Assembly (NCBI RefSeq): GCF_910592395.1
Contig: NC_088319.1
Location: forward strand, 15,314,001 to 15,378,000
Source: Lineus longissimus
Lineage: Eukaryota; Nemertea; Pilidiophora; Heteronemertea; Lineidae
Direction: 5' to 3'
Length of the DNA: 64,000 bases
The position numbers and the translations under genes are program-made. Every line of letters starts with the position of its first letter. Within the stretch, counting starts at the first letter, position 1. Positions 34,482-47,100 of the stretch are shown piece after piece. Below the pieces are notes generated by a model. The model was not told the origin of the DNA. It worked only from the letters and a program-made list of their open reading frames with translations, and searched no databases.

Positions 34482-37370
34482 CTACTTTTTCTTCCTGAGG
34501 GAGTCCACCCCATGGTCGTAGTCTGCATCCTGAATATTCATCATCAATGCACCTGCGTTCAGATAAACTCGGTTCTGGGAATTGGCCAGCTAAAAACAGA
34601 GAAGAGGCATATTGAGACAGACAAAGACCAGACATTTATCAAATGAACATTGAGAAAAAAGATTAACCTCAAACAATGGCACTGGCAGTCTCAATGGAAC
34701 TGAAGTCTTCATCTAAAAAGTGAAAAAGCTTCTTTCGAAATTATAAAGGAGTCAATAAACTCTAAAACTTGCAAGAGTATTTTAGTACACCTAGTACTAC
34801 TAGTACTGCTTACCGTTCTGGAAATGTTCTGTGTGGCTCTAATCTTCCTGAGAGTAAGATAGCCTGGATTCAAGGACACTGCATTACCGAGGTGGACTGG
34901 GGTCAAGGAAAATTTACTCTACTTTACTTTTTTCTGAGTGAAGCACACATTATCAGTAAACTAGCTGATCAGTTTTTCTTAAAAAATGTATGTTTTGAAA
35001 CTGCCATCAGATTACTAAAGAACTCTTCAGTATTGTGGTGCCCTCTCCTGGAAAAGTATCGAACCAAATTAGTCTGGGCCCCAAGTGACCTTCAGAAAGC
35101 ATCCCCTGCCTCCTTAATACACCGAGTGAACTTTAACACTCAGCTCAAGGATAAACAAGCTTCTCTACAAGGTCACTTGACATGACCTTGAACCTCCAAA
35201 GAACGGTCATTTGACATGCCCTCAAGTTCAAGGTCACATAGCCCTGTACTGCCATGACTTCAAGAAACAATCGGGACTCTGGACTGTTCCCACGGAATCA
35301 GGCATTTCTCTCTATGCTCAGTTTTACAGCGCATGGACAGACTCAGGCTCATGCACCAAGATTAAGAGCAATGGTTGAAAATAGGGTCACCACAATTCTA
35401 GTCCCACGCGTTCATCATTTGGCAGATTTGATTTGAACTTTTACTGAAAATTCTTACAAAATTGTCAACGGCATTGGCTAGTATAAAGGATATAAGTTTA
35501 GCAGCTTGGGCCTCTCCCTCTGCTTGGACAATTCTCTGTTGTTTTTCTTGAATCGCTTTCTCGACAATAAACTGTGCTCTCTGTGCTTCTTGTTGGGCGA
35601 CCTAGAACAGAAAAGGTGCTGCTTACAGTTTATTGCCGGTGACTAAGCATAAATGAGGATAGGAATGGTCAGGATTAGCCAAAATTGGGCAGGTTTTAGA
35701 GATTTTCCCCGACATTTTAGCAGGTTTCCTAATTTGCACTGGGCCGAGTGTTTTGTATGAACTGTGAAAATATTCTCAGCATCAAAACACATTTAATACA
35801 GACCTGTTTTGATTCAACAGCAGCCGTGTATTCTTTTCCAAAACTGAGTTCTGTGATTGATACGTCGTCTAAGATGAGTTTGAAGTCCCTGGCTCGCTCG
35901 GTGAGCTCCTGACGTATTAACAGAGAGACCTGTTGACGTTGTGTGATTAATTGCGACGCATTAAATTTGGCGACCACACTTTTTAAGACCTGGAAAGAAA
36001 GATTGAATACGTTGTCAATACTTCATGCGACAGGATGAAATTGGTGGCCTCATTATCAGGATCGAGGAAGGAAATCACAACTGTTTGTCAGTGTCTTGAG
36101 CAATCCACCGAACCCTAAATCTTCCTTCAGAGGAGATGTCAGAGTGGCCTATAGTAAAAACCCAGGGGCGAGTTTGTCTGACCTGTAGAAGAATTACCAC
36201 TGTACAACGCTTCTCCTACAAGTACATATGATTCAAAATTACCTCATTCACAATAGATGGCAGCACCCTCTCGTCATAATCTGTTCCGAGCTGTCTATAC
36301 AGGGCTGGTAAACTCATCTGGTCTGGACGCGATAACACACGGAGGCCAATGTTAACCATCTGTAAATCTGAAGGAGAATGAACATGAAGGGGTAACAGTT
36401 ACTTTCGAACGGGCACAGCAATCTTTTTCGCAAAAACAGCACTTTTGCCAGCCAGTTTTGAGCAAAACCAAAAGGGGATACTTCAAATTGAAATAAGCTG
36501 CTCCACAATTTACCCTTGCCAAGAATCTGTGGAATAAGTAATTAGAAATAAGTAGCCAATGTCACTCTGCTATAGGGAATACTTACCTTTACTACCAGTA
36601 GGAGACACTAGTGTTCTTGGCTTTGCTCGGATATCATAGATAATTGGATACTGGAACCATGGAACTCTGCAACACAAAATAGCTTTACGTCAATACATTT
36701 TGCAGTTTGTACCATTTTCCCATAAGGCCTACTCGGTCATCTGTATGCGAGGTAGTGCTCTAGTAGTTCTTTACACGCCACTTTAATATCCACATGCTTT
36801 GCTACAGTATCAGAGTATGTAGTTTAGATGACCTGTTGGGAGCTTGATCTACATCTCATGATCTTACCTAAAATGTAGCCCTTCACGAAAGATGTCATTT
36901 TGAACACCTCCTATACGACTGAAGATGATAGCTCTGTGACCTCCGTCAACTGGAGTGAAAACAAACTGATTAGTGATTATCAGCACGTCAGCGCTCAAAC
37001 AGACTTCTGTGATTAGTGTGAACAGAAATAAAGGTCGGTTGACAGTTGCCCGAGAAATTCGTAAATATCAAGGCGATTTCAATATGGCCAATGGGTTGAC
37101 TGGAGGGATAGGAGTTACACCTGCGTGTCCACGATTATTCTTGTTTGCTTGGTGAAGCCCTTAAAAAGGGGTATCTGTCCGGAATTGGGACACACCAGTT
37201 GCATCCGGGAAATGAGATACAGTGTAAATATAATGCTCACCGGTATAAAATGATTGCGAGGCCGCATAAGCGAGACCGCCAGCAGCGACCAGGAGTCCCA
37301 TACCCCTCCCAAGTCCCTTTCCTCCCTTTTGGAGCCTTCCAGCAAAATCCTGCATCTTCTGTTGGTCCAT
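34482..37370 (-). CDS. PHB2: Prohibitin-2
   Basis: Eight exons: 37241–37370, 36868–36949, 36587–36666, 36243–36367, 35804–35989, 35494–35601, 34814–34891 and 34482–34589, giving 298 aa (human 299). It starts [20 protein letters not shown], then a hydrophobic anchor ([15 protein letters not shown]). The SPFH/prohibitin domain follows: [94 protein letters not shown]. The C-terminal coiled coil contains [19 protein letters not shown] and ends SLRKKK. PHB2 forms a ring with PHB1 in the mitochondrial inner membrane and is also a mitophagy receptor. Intron 6 (34892–35493) is a U12-type AT–AC intron; without it the conserved [15 protein letters not shown] segment cannot be joined. Head-to-head with MRPL47. 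Confidence 0.96.
34892..35493 (-). other. U12-type AT–AC intron of PHB2
   Basis: The exon ends GCT AAA CTT and the intron begins ATATCCTTT, the exact minor-spliceosome AT–AC donor. The branch site TTCCTTGAC lies 11 nt before the 3' end, which reads GTCCAC. The next exon begins CTC GGT AAT GCA, giving [15 protein letters not shown] against human AAKMLGEALSKNPGY. No GT–AG choice joins these exons in frame with the conserved sequence. Confidence 0.9.
35167..35240. promoter_or_regulatory. Nuclear-receptor half-site cluster in PHB2 intron 6
   Basis: TGACCTTGA (35183–35191) and TCAAGGTCA (35228–35236) are perfect extended half-sites of the ERR/SF-1 type; ACAAGGTCA lies at 35168. The copies are part of a small imperfect repeat ('ggtcacttgacatg', 'ggtcatttgacatg'). 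Confidence 0.4.
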
Positions 37371-37646
37371 TTTCTTGTGAAATATTTATTTTCTTACGCA
37401 AGACGAACGAACCGGCACCTTCCTCGCATGTGGCGTAACTCTCGTTCATTCGTGATTAAGAAACACCGTACAATTCCTACTTTAGAGAATTTAGTTTGGA
37501 CTGAAAAAAACACAAACGGAGGTAAATATTCTATTCTTATTTCTCACGCCTATACGTATCAAATTATTTCCCTGAATAAATAGAAAAACTATATTTTTCT
37601 AACCTCTCGTTTTGCTGAGATTGCAAGCCTTCACCTTGAAGCCAAG
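37371..37646. promoter_or_regulatory. Divergent PHB2–MRPL47 promoter
   Basis: Only 276 bp separate the two start codons, which face away from each other. The MRPL47 ATG sits in CCAAGATGGCTGCG, similar to the YY1 element often found at start codons of housekeeping and mitochondrial genes. No TATA box is evident. Confidence 0.6.
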
Positions 37647-39132
37647 ATGGCTGCGCCCATCATTCGAAAATCTGGGTTTACTTTTTGCCGTTTTTTCGCA
37701 AATTCCTCGGTTTTGAGATGTGTTGTAGATGACACACGGGTAGCTTTTGCCATAGACACTTCAATTAAACAAATGTAATTGTTTTAATTTCTTTAAAGCC
37801 TTGCAAATCACTTATCCAATCTTCTGCTTTTTACAGGCAACTATCCTATCTCATGCACAGGGTCCCTATTTCCGGATAGACTGGCACGGTCTAATATCGG
37901 ACATCTTGATTCTCAGATGCAAATTGGCTAGTGGTAGTGGACTTGTCCAAAAAAAGAATTTAAATCATTTGATTTGTATTCCAGGAAACCGGGCATTGGT
38001 AGTTTACAACCAAGATGCCTTCATGTCTCATCATGTCGCCTCGATCTGGAGGAATTCTTTGATGTCAAGAAGCATTGGGGTGCGACGTCAATAAAAACTG
38101 GTGGGTAGAAGCACTTGGTTTGTTCGGATTCTGCCATGTGCCTGTACATGAGTTTCTTCATAATTTTTAAATTGCAGTCAAGCCAAGTTATCAGTTTGCT
38201 TGGACGTTCTATAACGTTGTAATGTTTGGTGCTGCTTTCCACAACATCATTTCTGCCAATGGCAATGCCATGCAGCTCTCATCCCTTGGATTGAATCATG
38301 ACTAATCTCTTCTCCATTTTTCCAGGTCGTCCTTGGTTAACAGATGAACTGAGGCTGAAAACAAATGTGGAGCTCCATAAGCTGTGGTAAGTTTCGTCAT
38401 CAGGGGCATCCATTTTAGATTGGAGGAGACATCACATTCTCTGTCCTCATGGTATCATTGCTTCTCTTGCAGGTATGTCCTCCTGAAGGAGAGAAACATG
38501 CTGATGACAATGGAAGCAGAATACACGAGGCAGAAGGAGTTGTTTCCTAATCCGGAGAGGATGGAGAAGGTAAGATGTAAAAGATTTATCGAGCTGATAG
38601 GTGAACCTCTGACGGTAGAGGGGACAAGCACTCATGTCACTTTCAATGTCTACCAGGCAGGGCTCGCTGTGTCTACTCTAATGAGAGCCTAAAGCCGGAT
38701 TTGCGTTAGATTCATGTTGTCACTTGTCACACGTAGACAAGCATGTTCATTTATTGAGTTGAGCATGTTTAACTCTGTTTTTATTTATTCACTTCTCAGG
38801 TCGAGGAAAGTATGGAGAACATCCAAGAGGTTGTTGCCGAGCGGAATCGTGCATACAATGTGTTGGAAACAGGAAAAACTGGCGAACCAGAACTTATCGA
38901 GGATGTGGACGTAATAGGTCGGCCAGTCACGAGGCTCCAGAAAGAACATTATATCCCAAAGCACATGAACAACTCATTTATGAAAAAGTACCGCTTGCTG
39001 GGTCCATGGGTTTATAAATATTTGCAGTTGTGGCGTGAGAAAATGTTCAATGCGAGCCGTTACCGAGAAAAGAAAGAATTGGCAGAAAAACTCAGATTGA
39101 AGAAAGAATTTCCAAATGCTGACATTGACTAG
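37647..39132 (+). CDS. MRPL47: Mitochondrial large ribosomal subunit protein uL29m (MRPL47)
   Basis: Exons 37647–37774, 37985–38100, 38326–38386, 38473–38569 and 38800–39132 give 244 aa (human about 250). The first 42 residues (start [17 protein letters not shown]) are basic and hydroxylated, as in a mitochondrial targeting peptide. The uL29m core follows: [52 protein letters not shown] and [20 protein letters not shown]. The tail has [14 protein letters not shown] and a basic end. uL29m lies near the tunnel exit of the mitoribosome. The first donor (AT/GTAATT) is weaker than the rest but is the one that restores phase and expected length. AATAAA at 39382–39387 is the likely poly(A) signal. 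Confidence 0.94.
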
Positions 39133-42100
39133 ATCGTCAAGGATAAAAAAGGCTACATGTAGCTCTTATTTATTCTTGATGGCTGTGACTGTGTAATTGC
39201 TTCCTATGTGAAACAAAAAGATCTCTCATCTGTTGGTCAAACTCGTATTTGCTGGGTCTGATATTGATCACAGGTTTTTTGCGGAGGTTTTTTTGCCTTG
39301 TTTATGATTACAAGAGAATCTGGACAGGACAAAATATTTCCCTCGTATGAGGGGGGGTCTTGTGTGTGAATATGTTTGTAAAATAAAACATTAGGTTTGG
39401 TTGAACAGCGTCTCGTATTCCTTTTTCCATCAAAAGAAGAAAGTCTTGGCAAACTGGAATTTGCTGTTTGGCCATATTATTGATGCTCACAACCAGGAAG
39501 GACAAGGCCTGAGACCAGGTGGGATCTATCTGCATACTACAAAAATTGAGGCTGTCGATGCAGTCCCTGTATGGCAGTTCATCCAACATTCAGCTTTCTC
39601 ACAATGGCAAGGCTATGCCAAGTTGCCCAGTGAGTATAAGAATTTTTATTAGAAGACGCATGCTGTACATTTTGTGAAGTCTTTATTCCAATTCTACTAA
39701 GTACAAATTTAAAAGAGCTCTGATACAAAAATACAAAAAAATTGCTCCTGGATACCTTTAGTTTCACTACCGTTATTTTCTCCTGTCAGGTTTCAAGTTA
39801 GACAATTCTGGATTTCTATTGTGAAAAAATCAACAGTAACTTGTGACCGTCTTCAAAATGGAATGCCTGCCTCATTCACACCTACACCAATGTTGATTAC
39901 ATATCTATATCTATTTCAAAAGCATACTTCAATGACAATGTTACCAAATGCTGAGTGCTGGGTTAAGCATGAACAGATGAAAGCCATGCCACTTGCTCTG
40001 CTATCGTGCACACTGACACAGATATATTCCTTACATAACGGTAAACTTTCATCACATGTCTGTTTACTTTACAGAGGCGATGTTTATTTCTATTATCTAT
40101 TATTCAAGTCACAATGCAACTAGAAAAGATCTTGGCTCACACCATTTGAGGCTGTTTTTAAGGTGCCACTTTTTCACTGAATAAATTATTAAATAGAGCA
40201 CATTTTTGTCAACTCATGTTGATAGTTTATGTGAAATATACGTATCTCTGGATACAATGGTTTCACAGTTGGACATATCGAAAGATCCAAAGAATTTTGC
40301 AAGTGCATTGACACCCTTTGAAATCAAGAACCGTCCAAGAAACAAGATTTCTAGCAAAGCAAGATCTCCATCTTGGGTTACTTTTCAACCACACTGAGAT
40401 GACCCTCTAACATAGTGAATTTTGCAATTTCACAGTACAGTTTACAGACTCTTTAATAACCTAACCTAACTAATTCTGTCAAATACGATTTGAATCATGA
40501 TACTTTGTTCTTCGGTACGAGTACATATCTATAAACGCCATCTTGTGGCCTGTTTTGGATACAATTTTGTTCTTTTTAATTCCGTATATATGTTTGTAGA
40601 CCGCCAGGGTCCGTCGTTTTGTGAGCATTTTGAAACTACTTGGCAGGCATGAAAATAAATGCTTAAAAATGTTCTCGCTCTTGGAACACAATGCGCCCTA
40701 GTGGCCAAGGTAGGAACTACATCTGATATTCTATTAAAACAAGTGAAAGCGAAGATTCAAATTGACACAGCAAATCTTACTTTGGTGCAGATTTAAAACA
40801 TTCATTTTCACAAGTTAAGTAACTGCCTTGATCATAGGGAAACATGACGTTCAAAATTTTGGCAGGTTTTCAAATTTTCAAATCTACAATATACATAATA
40901 CAAAAGCAATGCCATCAACCTTTTTTATCCTGTCTCTATCCCTAAAAGGAAGGGCGGGGACTTACATTATTCACCCTTACACCTAATCAAAACTTGATAC
41001 TTTTTCTATACAAAATTAAGCAAACGAAATGCTTAAGCTTTATATGATACAAAACTGCCAAACACAAAAATGCTTGGCTGCAATAGGCATTCAAGTGAAA
41101 CTCAAGTAATACACATCCTTGAATGAATGCACAAAGGACAAATGCTACATCGTTTTTATTTACAAACAATATTTGAACTCGAGCTTCCCAAAGATTAGAA
41201 GAATACAAAGACACTTGCTAACCCCAACTACATGTACTGGAGTTCTACTGTACAAGCGCGTGTCAAAAAAATGCAACAACAGATTTTTACCATCTTTCAT
41301 GGAAAAATATCACTCAAGATATTATCTGTGGCTTTAGGCATAAAATGAACCCCGGAGCTCGGGCAGTTAAAATACAAGTCAAATAGTTCATATGGGCCTG
41401 AGAAAGCGCCGATGGCCATCTGTCCTTGATCAGGAGTAATCGGCACCACCAGACCTGATCAGGTATTTCCAAAGTGAAATTGAAATCGTTATTGAATTGA
41501 TATTGTAGGCAGAATATCATGTGAGTTCACGCGCCTGGCGATGGCAGGAACTCATCAGAGGCAGTTTAGACGATTCCTCTCCCTCCCACTTACAACTTAA
41601 TACTATGAACGGCAGAACTATTTCATCCAATGTGTTAAATGCGCCCGTTAAATGCGTTCTGAGCATATGCTTAGGGAGTTTGTTTCTTTAGAGGCGATGC
41701 ACATTGATATTTTTTCTGACCCCACACGTTCGAAAAAATGTGAGATTATTTTTCCGTTTTAGGCAATGTTTATCATAAATGCAAATTTGAACACAATAAT
41801 TCTCCACGTGACTGGCCACGTTGAACTTTCTACTGGACCAAAATCCATCCATTTGGAAATTCAACACTTTCTTAGTGTCTAAAAACATGAAAGAAACATT
41901 CATCAGATGTTTTCTTTTTAGTTTAGTTGGATCCAAAATTGGCAGTTTGTCTTAACGTGTCACCAGCAGTGGAGTTTTGCCTAATGCAGTATAAAGGTCA
42001 TGAGAGATTCATTTGTTTAGTTCAGCCACACCTGAACTTGGCAGGTCATGATAAAATGCTCTTGTTGATGCACTCGCTGGCAGGTATGCACAGATGTCAT

Positions 42101-43140
42101 GTTGTTTACAAATGCGTATATTGTAATTGTTAATAATATGAGAGTTACACTGTATTTGGGGACAGTGCTTAAAGCCACAGATAATATATTACTACAATGC
42201 CAAGTATGTTGCATCATCCCTTCCCCAACATGAGATATGTAATGATGTTTCTCTTCTTTTCGCCAACACTGATAATAAAATTTTGAACTGAAATGCAAAT
42301 AACCACAGACGAAATGCTAAGTGGTTGCAGTACAACAATCGCAGTCCAAACAACCTCGAATAAAGAGCTACAGCTAAAGACAAAACTTATTAAGTTCCGA
42401 CTGCCAAGGCCTATTTGGTTGATTCCCCCACAGCATAATCATATCACAAAGACCCCCATACTAAAAGCTATACAGAAAAAAATTATATAAGGTGAACACT
42501 AGACACTAGTCCGAATTTGAATCACAATTTGTGCTTAGTTATGTGAAAAAAATTGTTACAAAAAGATAATTATTGTTAAACGTGTCGTACATTTTTATGT
42601 ACAAATGTAATTGGAACATAGGATAATTCCAAATACATTGTTTAATAGTGATCTGAGTAGTTAAACATATTTTCATAGATTTTTTTCATAGATATTTTTA
42701 AGTGGATTCTTTGTCAACCAATGGTACATTTCAACCAACAATTTACCAAGAAATTCCAACCATATGAACGCGATATAATGTCTTAAAGCATCAACTAGAA
42801 TACAACATTAACAACCCTACTAATATATGAAAATCTGGACAAAGGTTCGCCCGAACACAAACTTTACAAAAATTTCTACCAAGTCATTTTCATGATGCAA
42901 TACATAAATCCGTTCCAATCCCTTGCAACAACAGTGGTCCATGTCGATTTCACAACTGAAAACACCAGTATTGTATTGGACGGCTAGCGTGACCCGGCTA
43001 CCAGTGGCGACTAAGTCCCACATCAGGCGACACTCATTGTGGGAACAACCATAGCCCTATGAATACTGGGAACAATAATGAACACAACTGCTAAATCTTG
43101 TGTTCATGAAAACAAAACATGATATATAATCTCGAAAATG
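39133..43140. other. MRPL47 3' UTR and gene-poor AT-rich spacer
   Basis: After the MRPL47 poly(A) signal no exon is recognised on either strand. Part of this may be extended p53-family 3' UTR: reverse AATAAA signals occur at 43147–43152 and near 41156. Short open frames have no domain or splice context. Confidence 0.45.
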
Positions 43141-43146
43141 CCGCTC

Positions 43147-43152
43147 TTTATT
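43147..43152 (-). terminator. AATAAA poly(A) signal, SAM-containing p53-family transcript
   Basis: First reverse-complement AATAAA noticed after the stop codon at 44123, giving a 3' UTR of about 1 kb. Further signals downstream could extend it. Confidence 0.35.
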
Positions 43153-44122
43153 ACACAAGAAGCGTATGTGAAAGCAGAAGTAAGTAAATCCAAGTGGGAA
43201 AAAATACCCTATCTACAACACTATGAGCTCCCACGCTTTTCATGAGTTTCGTTTACTATAGATTTAGTGTGATATCAAGCATGTACTCTTTATGGTGCTT
43301 CCCCTCTAAAATACTGAATATGCTTCTGGACCTTCTAGGTCAGTATTAAGGAGGTTTCCCAGAGCTCTTCAACAAAACAAGAATGGAATTCCAGTGTAAT
43401 TTTTGGCAAAATTCAGAGAAATTGAAGACTGATTCATGTTGTGACACGGTGTATACATAATTAATCAAAGTGTAACAGAAGTTTCATCTTTGGCAAATAT
43501 CTGGAAAGATTGCATTGAAAATTATTTCTCCTAACTTCCAAGGGACTGTGAAAGGACATCAGCCAAAAAAAGAAGTTATCTAATGTTGCTCATCAGGCAA
43601 TGAAAAAAAAAAAATTGAAACTCGATCCACACACTTTATCTCTTACTAAACGCACAACTGAACCAAAAAGCTTTTGTTAATTTTTTACAACAATAGGTGG
43701 CTCTGTATAAACTGTTTCCACCATTTTAACAATTTCGAACTGGGACTTTGCTCACCCCAGTAACTTCATGATGGTTTGAAAACATCGGTATATGCTCTAC
43801 ACTAACAGTGGATTTACCACCAAAATGCAGTCGAAAATATTTTTCCTAGGAAACAGGATCAGAAGACGAACGTGTTGAGAGATTCAACTTCTTAGTGAAC
43901 AATTCGAGCTTTTACAATAATTTCTGTAGAGTTGATAACGTTAAAATGCAAATTCATGGAACAAAGATATCTCCACAAAACTCATGATCAGGTTTTTATA
44001 TCAAACACTACAATACAGAAATGCACATTAACAGCAACCCTACTGCAAACCAATTCACTTTTCAGTCCGTATTTTTAAATCCTGAAATAACTTGGTGTTC
44101 AAAATTAATGGGTTAACAGTGT

Positions 44123-47100
44123 CTAGATCAAGTCAAAATCTAAGCCTGCGTCGTCCACTTCTGGAATGTTGAGTTCAATATTGTCGCAGCGCTGCTCTTC
44201 GAGGGGGTCCCGCGCCCCAGCTTTCAGCGACACCGTCTGCTTGAACGTGTAGCGTGTGACCTCGTAATACCCGGGGCAGTAGGAGCTGGTTTGTGAGGAG
44301 AGTGTAGAGGCAGTGCTTCCTTGCGTCTGAAGCCACTGGGACGTGAACAGGGCTTGCTGGCGGTACTCGACCAGTGCTTTCCAGATCTGGTTGCGGTGGC
44401 TCGTACCAATTTTCATCTTTTCGAGGTCCTGAAACATATCATTCAGATGTATAATAATACTGAAAATGATGATTTGAAACCTCAGTTATCACTCAACCCG
44501 CTTGGAGTTTAGTTGAATTACCTTCATAGTTGGACACAAGGTGACCCCATGTAATGGGGACATATGAAATGATGAGACTGTGCACGCAGCGAAAGGGTTC
44601 CTTAAACAATACGACAGAATATATCGCATGGGTTGTTTTCTTACCTCAATTTCAAATGTGTCCAATTGCTCAAGGGTGTAAAGACTCCGCTGGTTGAATC
44701 CGTCCACATAAGCACTCAGGCCCAGCTTGCCAAGGAACCTGCAAATATACATGTAAACACAAATTTGTAAATGGTGTTGCAGCCAGTTCCAGTGTGTTCC
44801 CAAGTCAGAGACTGAAGACGGAGACTAAAAGCTATGGGAAGCAGTGGAGTGCCACCACAGGACTATTAAAGGCATCAAGAAATTGCTCAAATTTATAATA
44901 TCTTTATATCAAGACAGAGGTTCTTCTTCGTTCTCAAGATCCTATAAAATACTTACGTGACAATGCTAGTGTCCACACTCTGGTTTGCGGCGGGGCCAAG
45001 GCTAGTCTGGGGCGTCATCGGTGGCTGGGATGACATGGACGATAACGAAGATGAAGTAGAGAGTTGTGAGCTGGTGACTTGATGGGCGTCGGGCGAGTCA
45101 ATGCCGTTAGGGTTGAGGCCAAGTGGCGGTTTGGTGTCGATCATCTGGCTGGCGACGCCTTGAGGTATGTTGCCGTTCTGGAGGGTACCATTGGCAATGG
45201 CGGGGTTGTGTGGTATTGAGACACTCTTAGCCAGCAACGAGGGCCTGAAAAGACAGAATAAGTCTTTGAGGAACCTGATTTAAGAGTAATGGATGATGGT
45301 ATATGGTATCTACAGGTTGGGGGTATCAATCCCGTATTGTCCACAGAGGTTAAGCACAACTGAGCGCTGCATGATCAGCGTCTAGCCAGACTACCGGACT
45401 GCTGAGACAGAGGGAGAATGTGTACACAGGACATCTTTGGTTTGCCAACGTTGTCATATCACCACAGTATTTGTAATAAAGACAATTTTGACCATGGCCA
45501 TCAATTCTGATCCAGAAAGTTGAGTCTTGTGATGGATACATATCAAAGGTGTATAGGAGTCAAACAATGTCCCCTGAAGCCTCTGACTGGTGCATTTGTA
45601 GGTCAGCTATATGGGAATTACTGTTTCAAGTCCAGTAGCGACTTTCCGATTGTCTGTTTAGGATGGGTCCTGGATGTGCAACATTCTCTTTCACTGCACT
45701 AGGCTGACTGAATGAGTGCAGGAGAGCAGCCATACTGTTTTGTTCTAAACCAATAGAATGCCATGTAGAGTAAAATAAATGCACTTTATTCAGCATTGTA
45801 TGATAAAGAATTCAAATACAAACAAACATGACAAAGATCTATAACAAATTATCAAAAATATGTATGAAAATGCGATTGTTCTGGCAGCGTATGCATGCCA
45901 CTGCCTCAAGGCCTATCGCCACATAATCGTTTAAAACCATGATTTACTCTTGTGCGTTTGGAAGCCCGAGATGCAGCATTGGCTTGAAGCCCAAACATGG
46001 CCCTTTAGGAAGGCAGACCTGCTGATGTCACAGGTAAAACAACACAGTTACATGCACTTTAATTCCTTCAATTGGTCTCCTTCCAGTTTAGCACTCCCAC
46101 CAGATTTCCCATTGTGGGGTAATGACCCCCACTGACCGGGTTAACAACATGGCCTATTCTTTCGATAGCGTCAGACACGAGCTCCAGAAAGTTGAATGCT
46201 GGCACCTGGCAAGTCCACAGACAGTTTCAACGCTTTTATGCAACCACTCCCAAAATGCGTCAAATACACTCATCGTAGCATATACACAGAATCTCTACAA
46301 ACAATGTCTCTCTCTCAAAGTGTCATTCTGAATGAACAGGACCGGTATTGGTATCACTGCAGACAATAGTGCACTTCTACCATTACAGGAAGGAAGAGTC
46401 CATTGACTATGTTATTTGTTATGTAGGGGTGGCAAGTGCATAGGCGAATGCAGGCAAGACAGAACTTTCCCCGGGCATGTGGAAATGACCACCCTAAATA
46501 AGATAGCCAATGGACTCTTCTTTACTGTAGTAGAACAAGTGTGCCATTGTCCATTGATATGGAAAGCATAACAGAAGGAGCATCATGTGATTAATACCCC
46601 TTCTTGCTCTCCAGTGGGTAGGACTGTTAGCGAGTGTTAGGTATAGGCATCAGCCCAATTATCGAGGTTATCGGCACTGTTAAACGGCTTTTCTGGTTTT
46701 GGCAGAATCCTGACTTTGTTACTGTTACGGTTAGCTCTGCTGGAGTGCCGGTCGCGGTACGACGATGACATTTTATGCTTTGGTTTAGGCAATAGGGGAC
46801 ACTTGTTAATCGGCACGGGCCTGAAACGATGACAGAGGGAGACAGAGTGTTAGCCTTAGTTGATTGAAATCATGCTGTTGTGACATTTTCATAATACTAC
46901 TGAATTTGTTTTGTTTTCTTCTCCAAGCACCAATTCGTTTGACTTTTCATAGATGCAATTAACTTGTAATTACACCTCCTTAAACTTTTCATTTCCAAGT
47001 GACCATACATCAAAGAGTCTCATGCTTATCGACCGTTTCAGAATATTTTTTTTTGGGGGGGGTCAATTGAAGTCTCTGGTTATGTAATCTCCCTCTGTCA

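Noticed and set aside
35440-35500. GT–AG donor TTT/GTAAGA as the end of PHB2 exon 6
   Set aside because: It would add the unrelated residues [12 protein letters not shown] and break phase with the next exon; the U12 AT–AC junction restores the conserved sequence.
37801-38094. 97-codon frame overlapping MRPL47 exon 2 read as a separate protein
   Set aside because: It is in another frame from the conserved uL29m core and depends on reading through the acceptor at 37984.
39401-39652. Open frames on both strands after MRPL47
   Set aside because: They lie past the MRPL47 poly(A) signal, have no recognisable motif and no splice sites in support.
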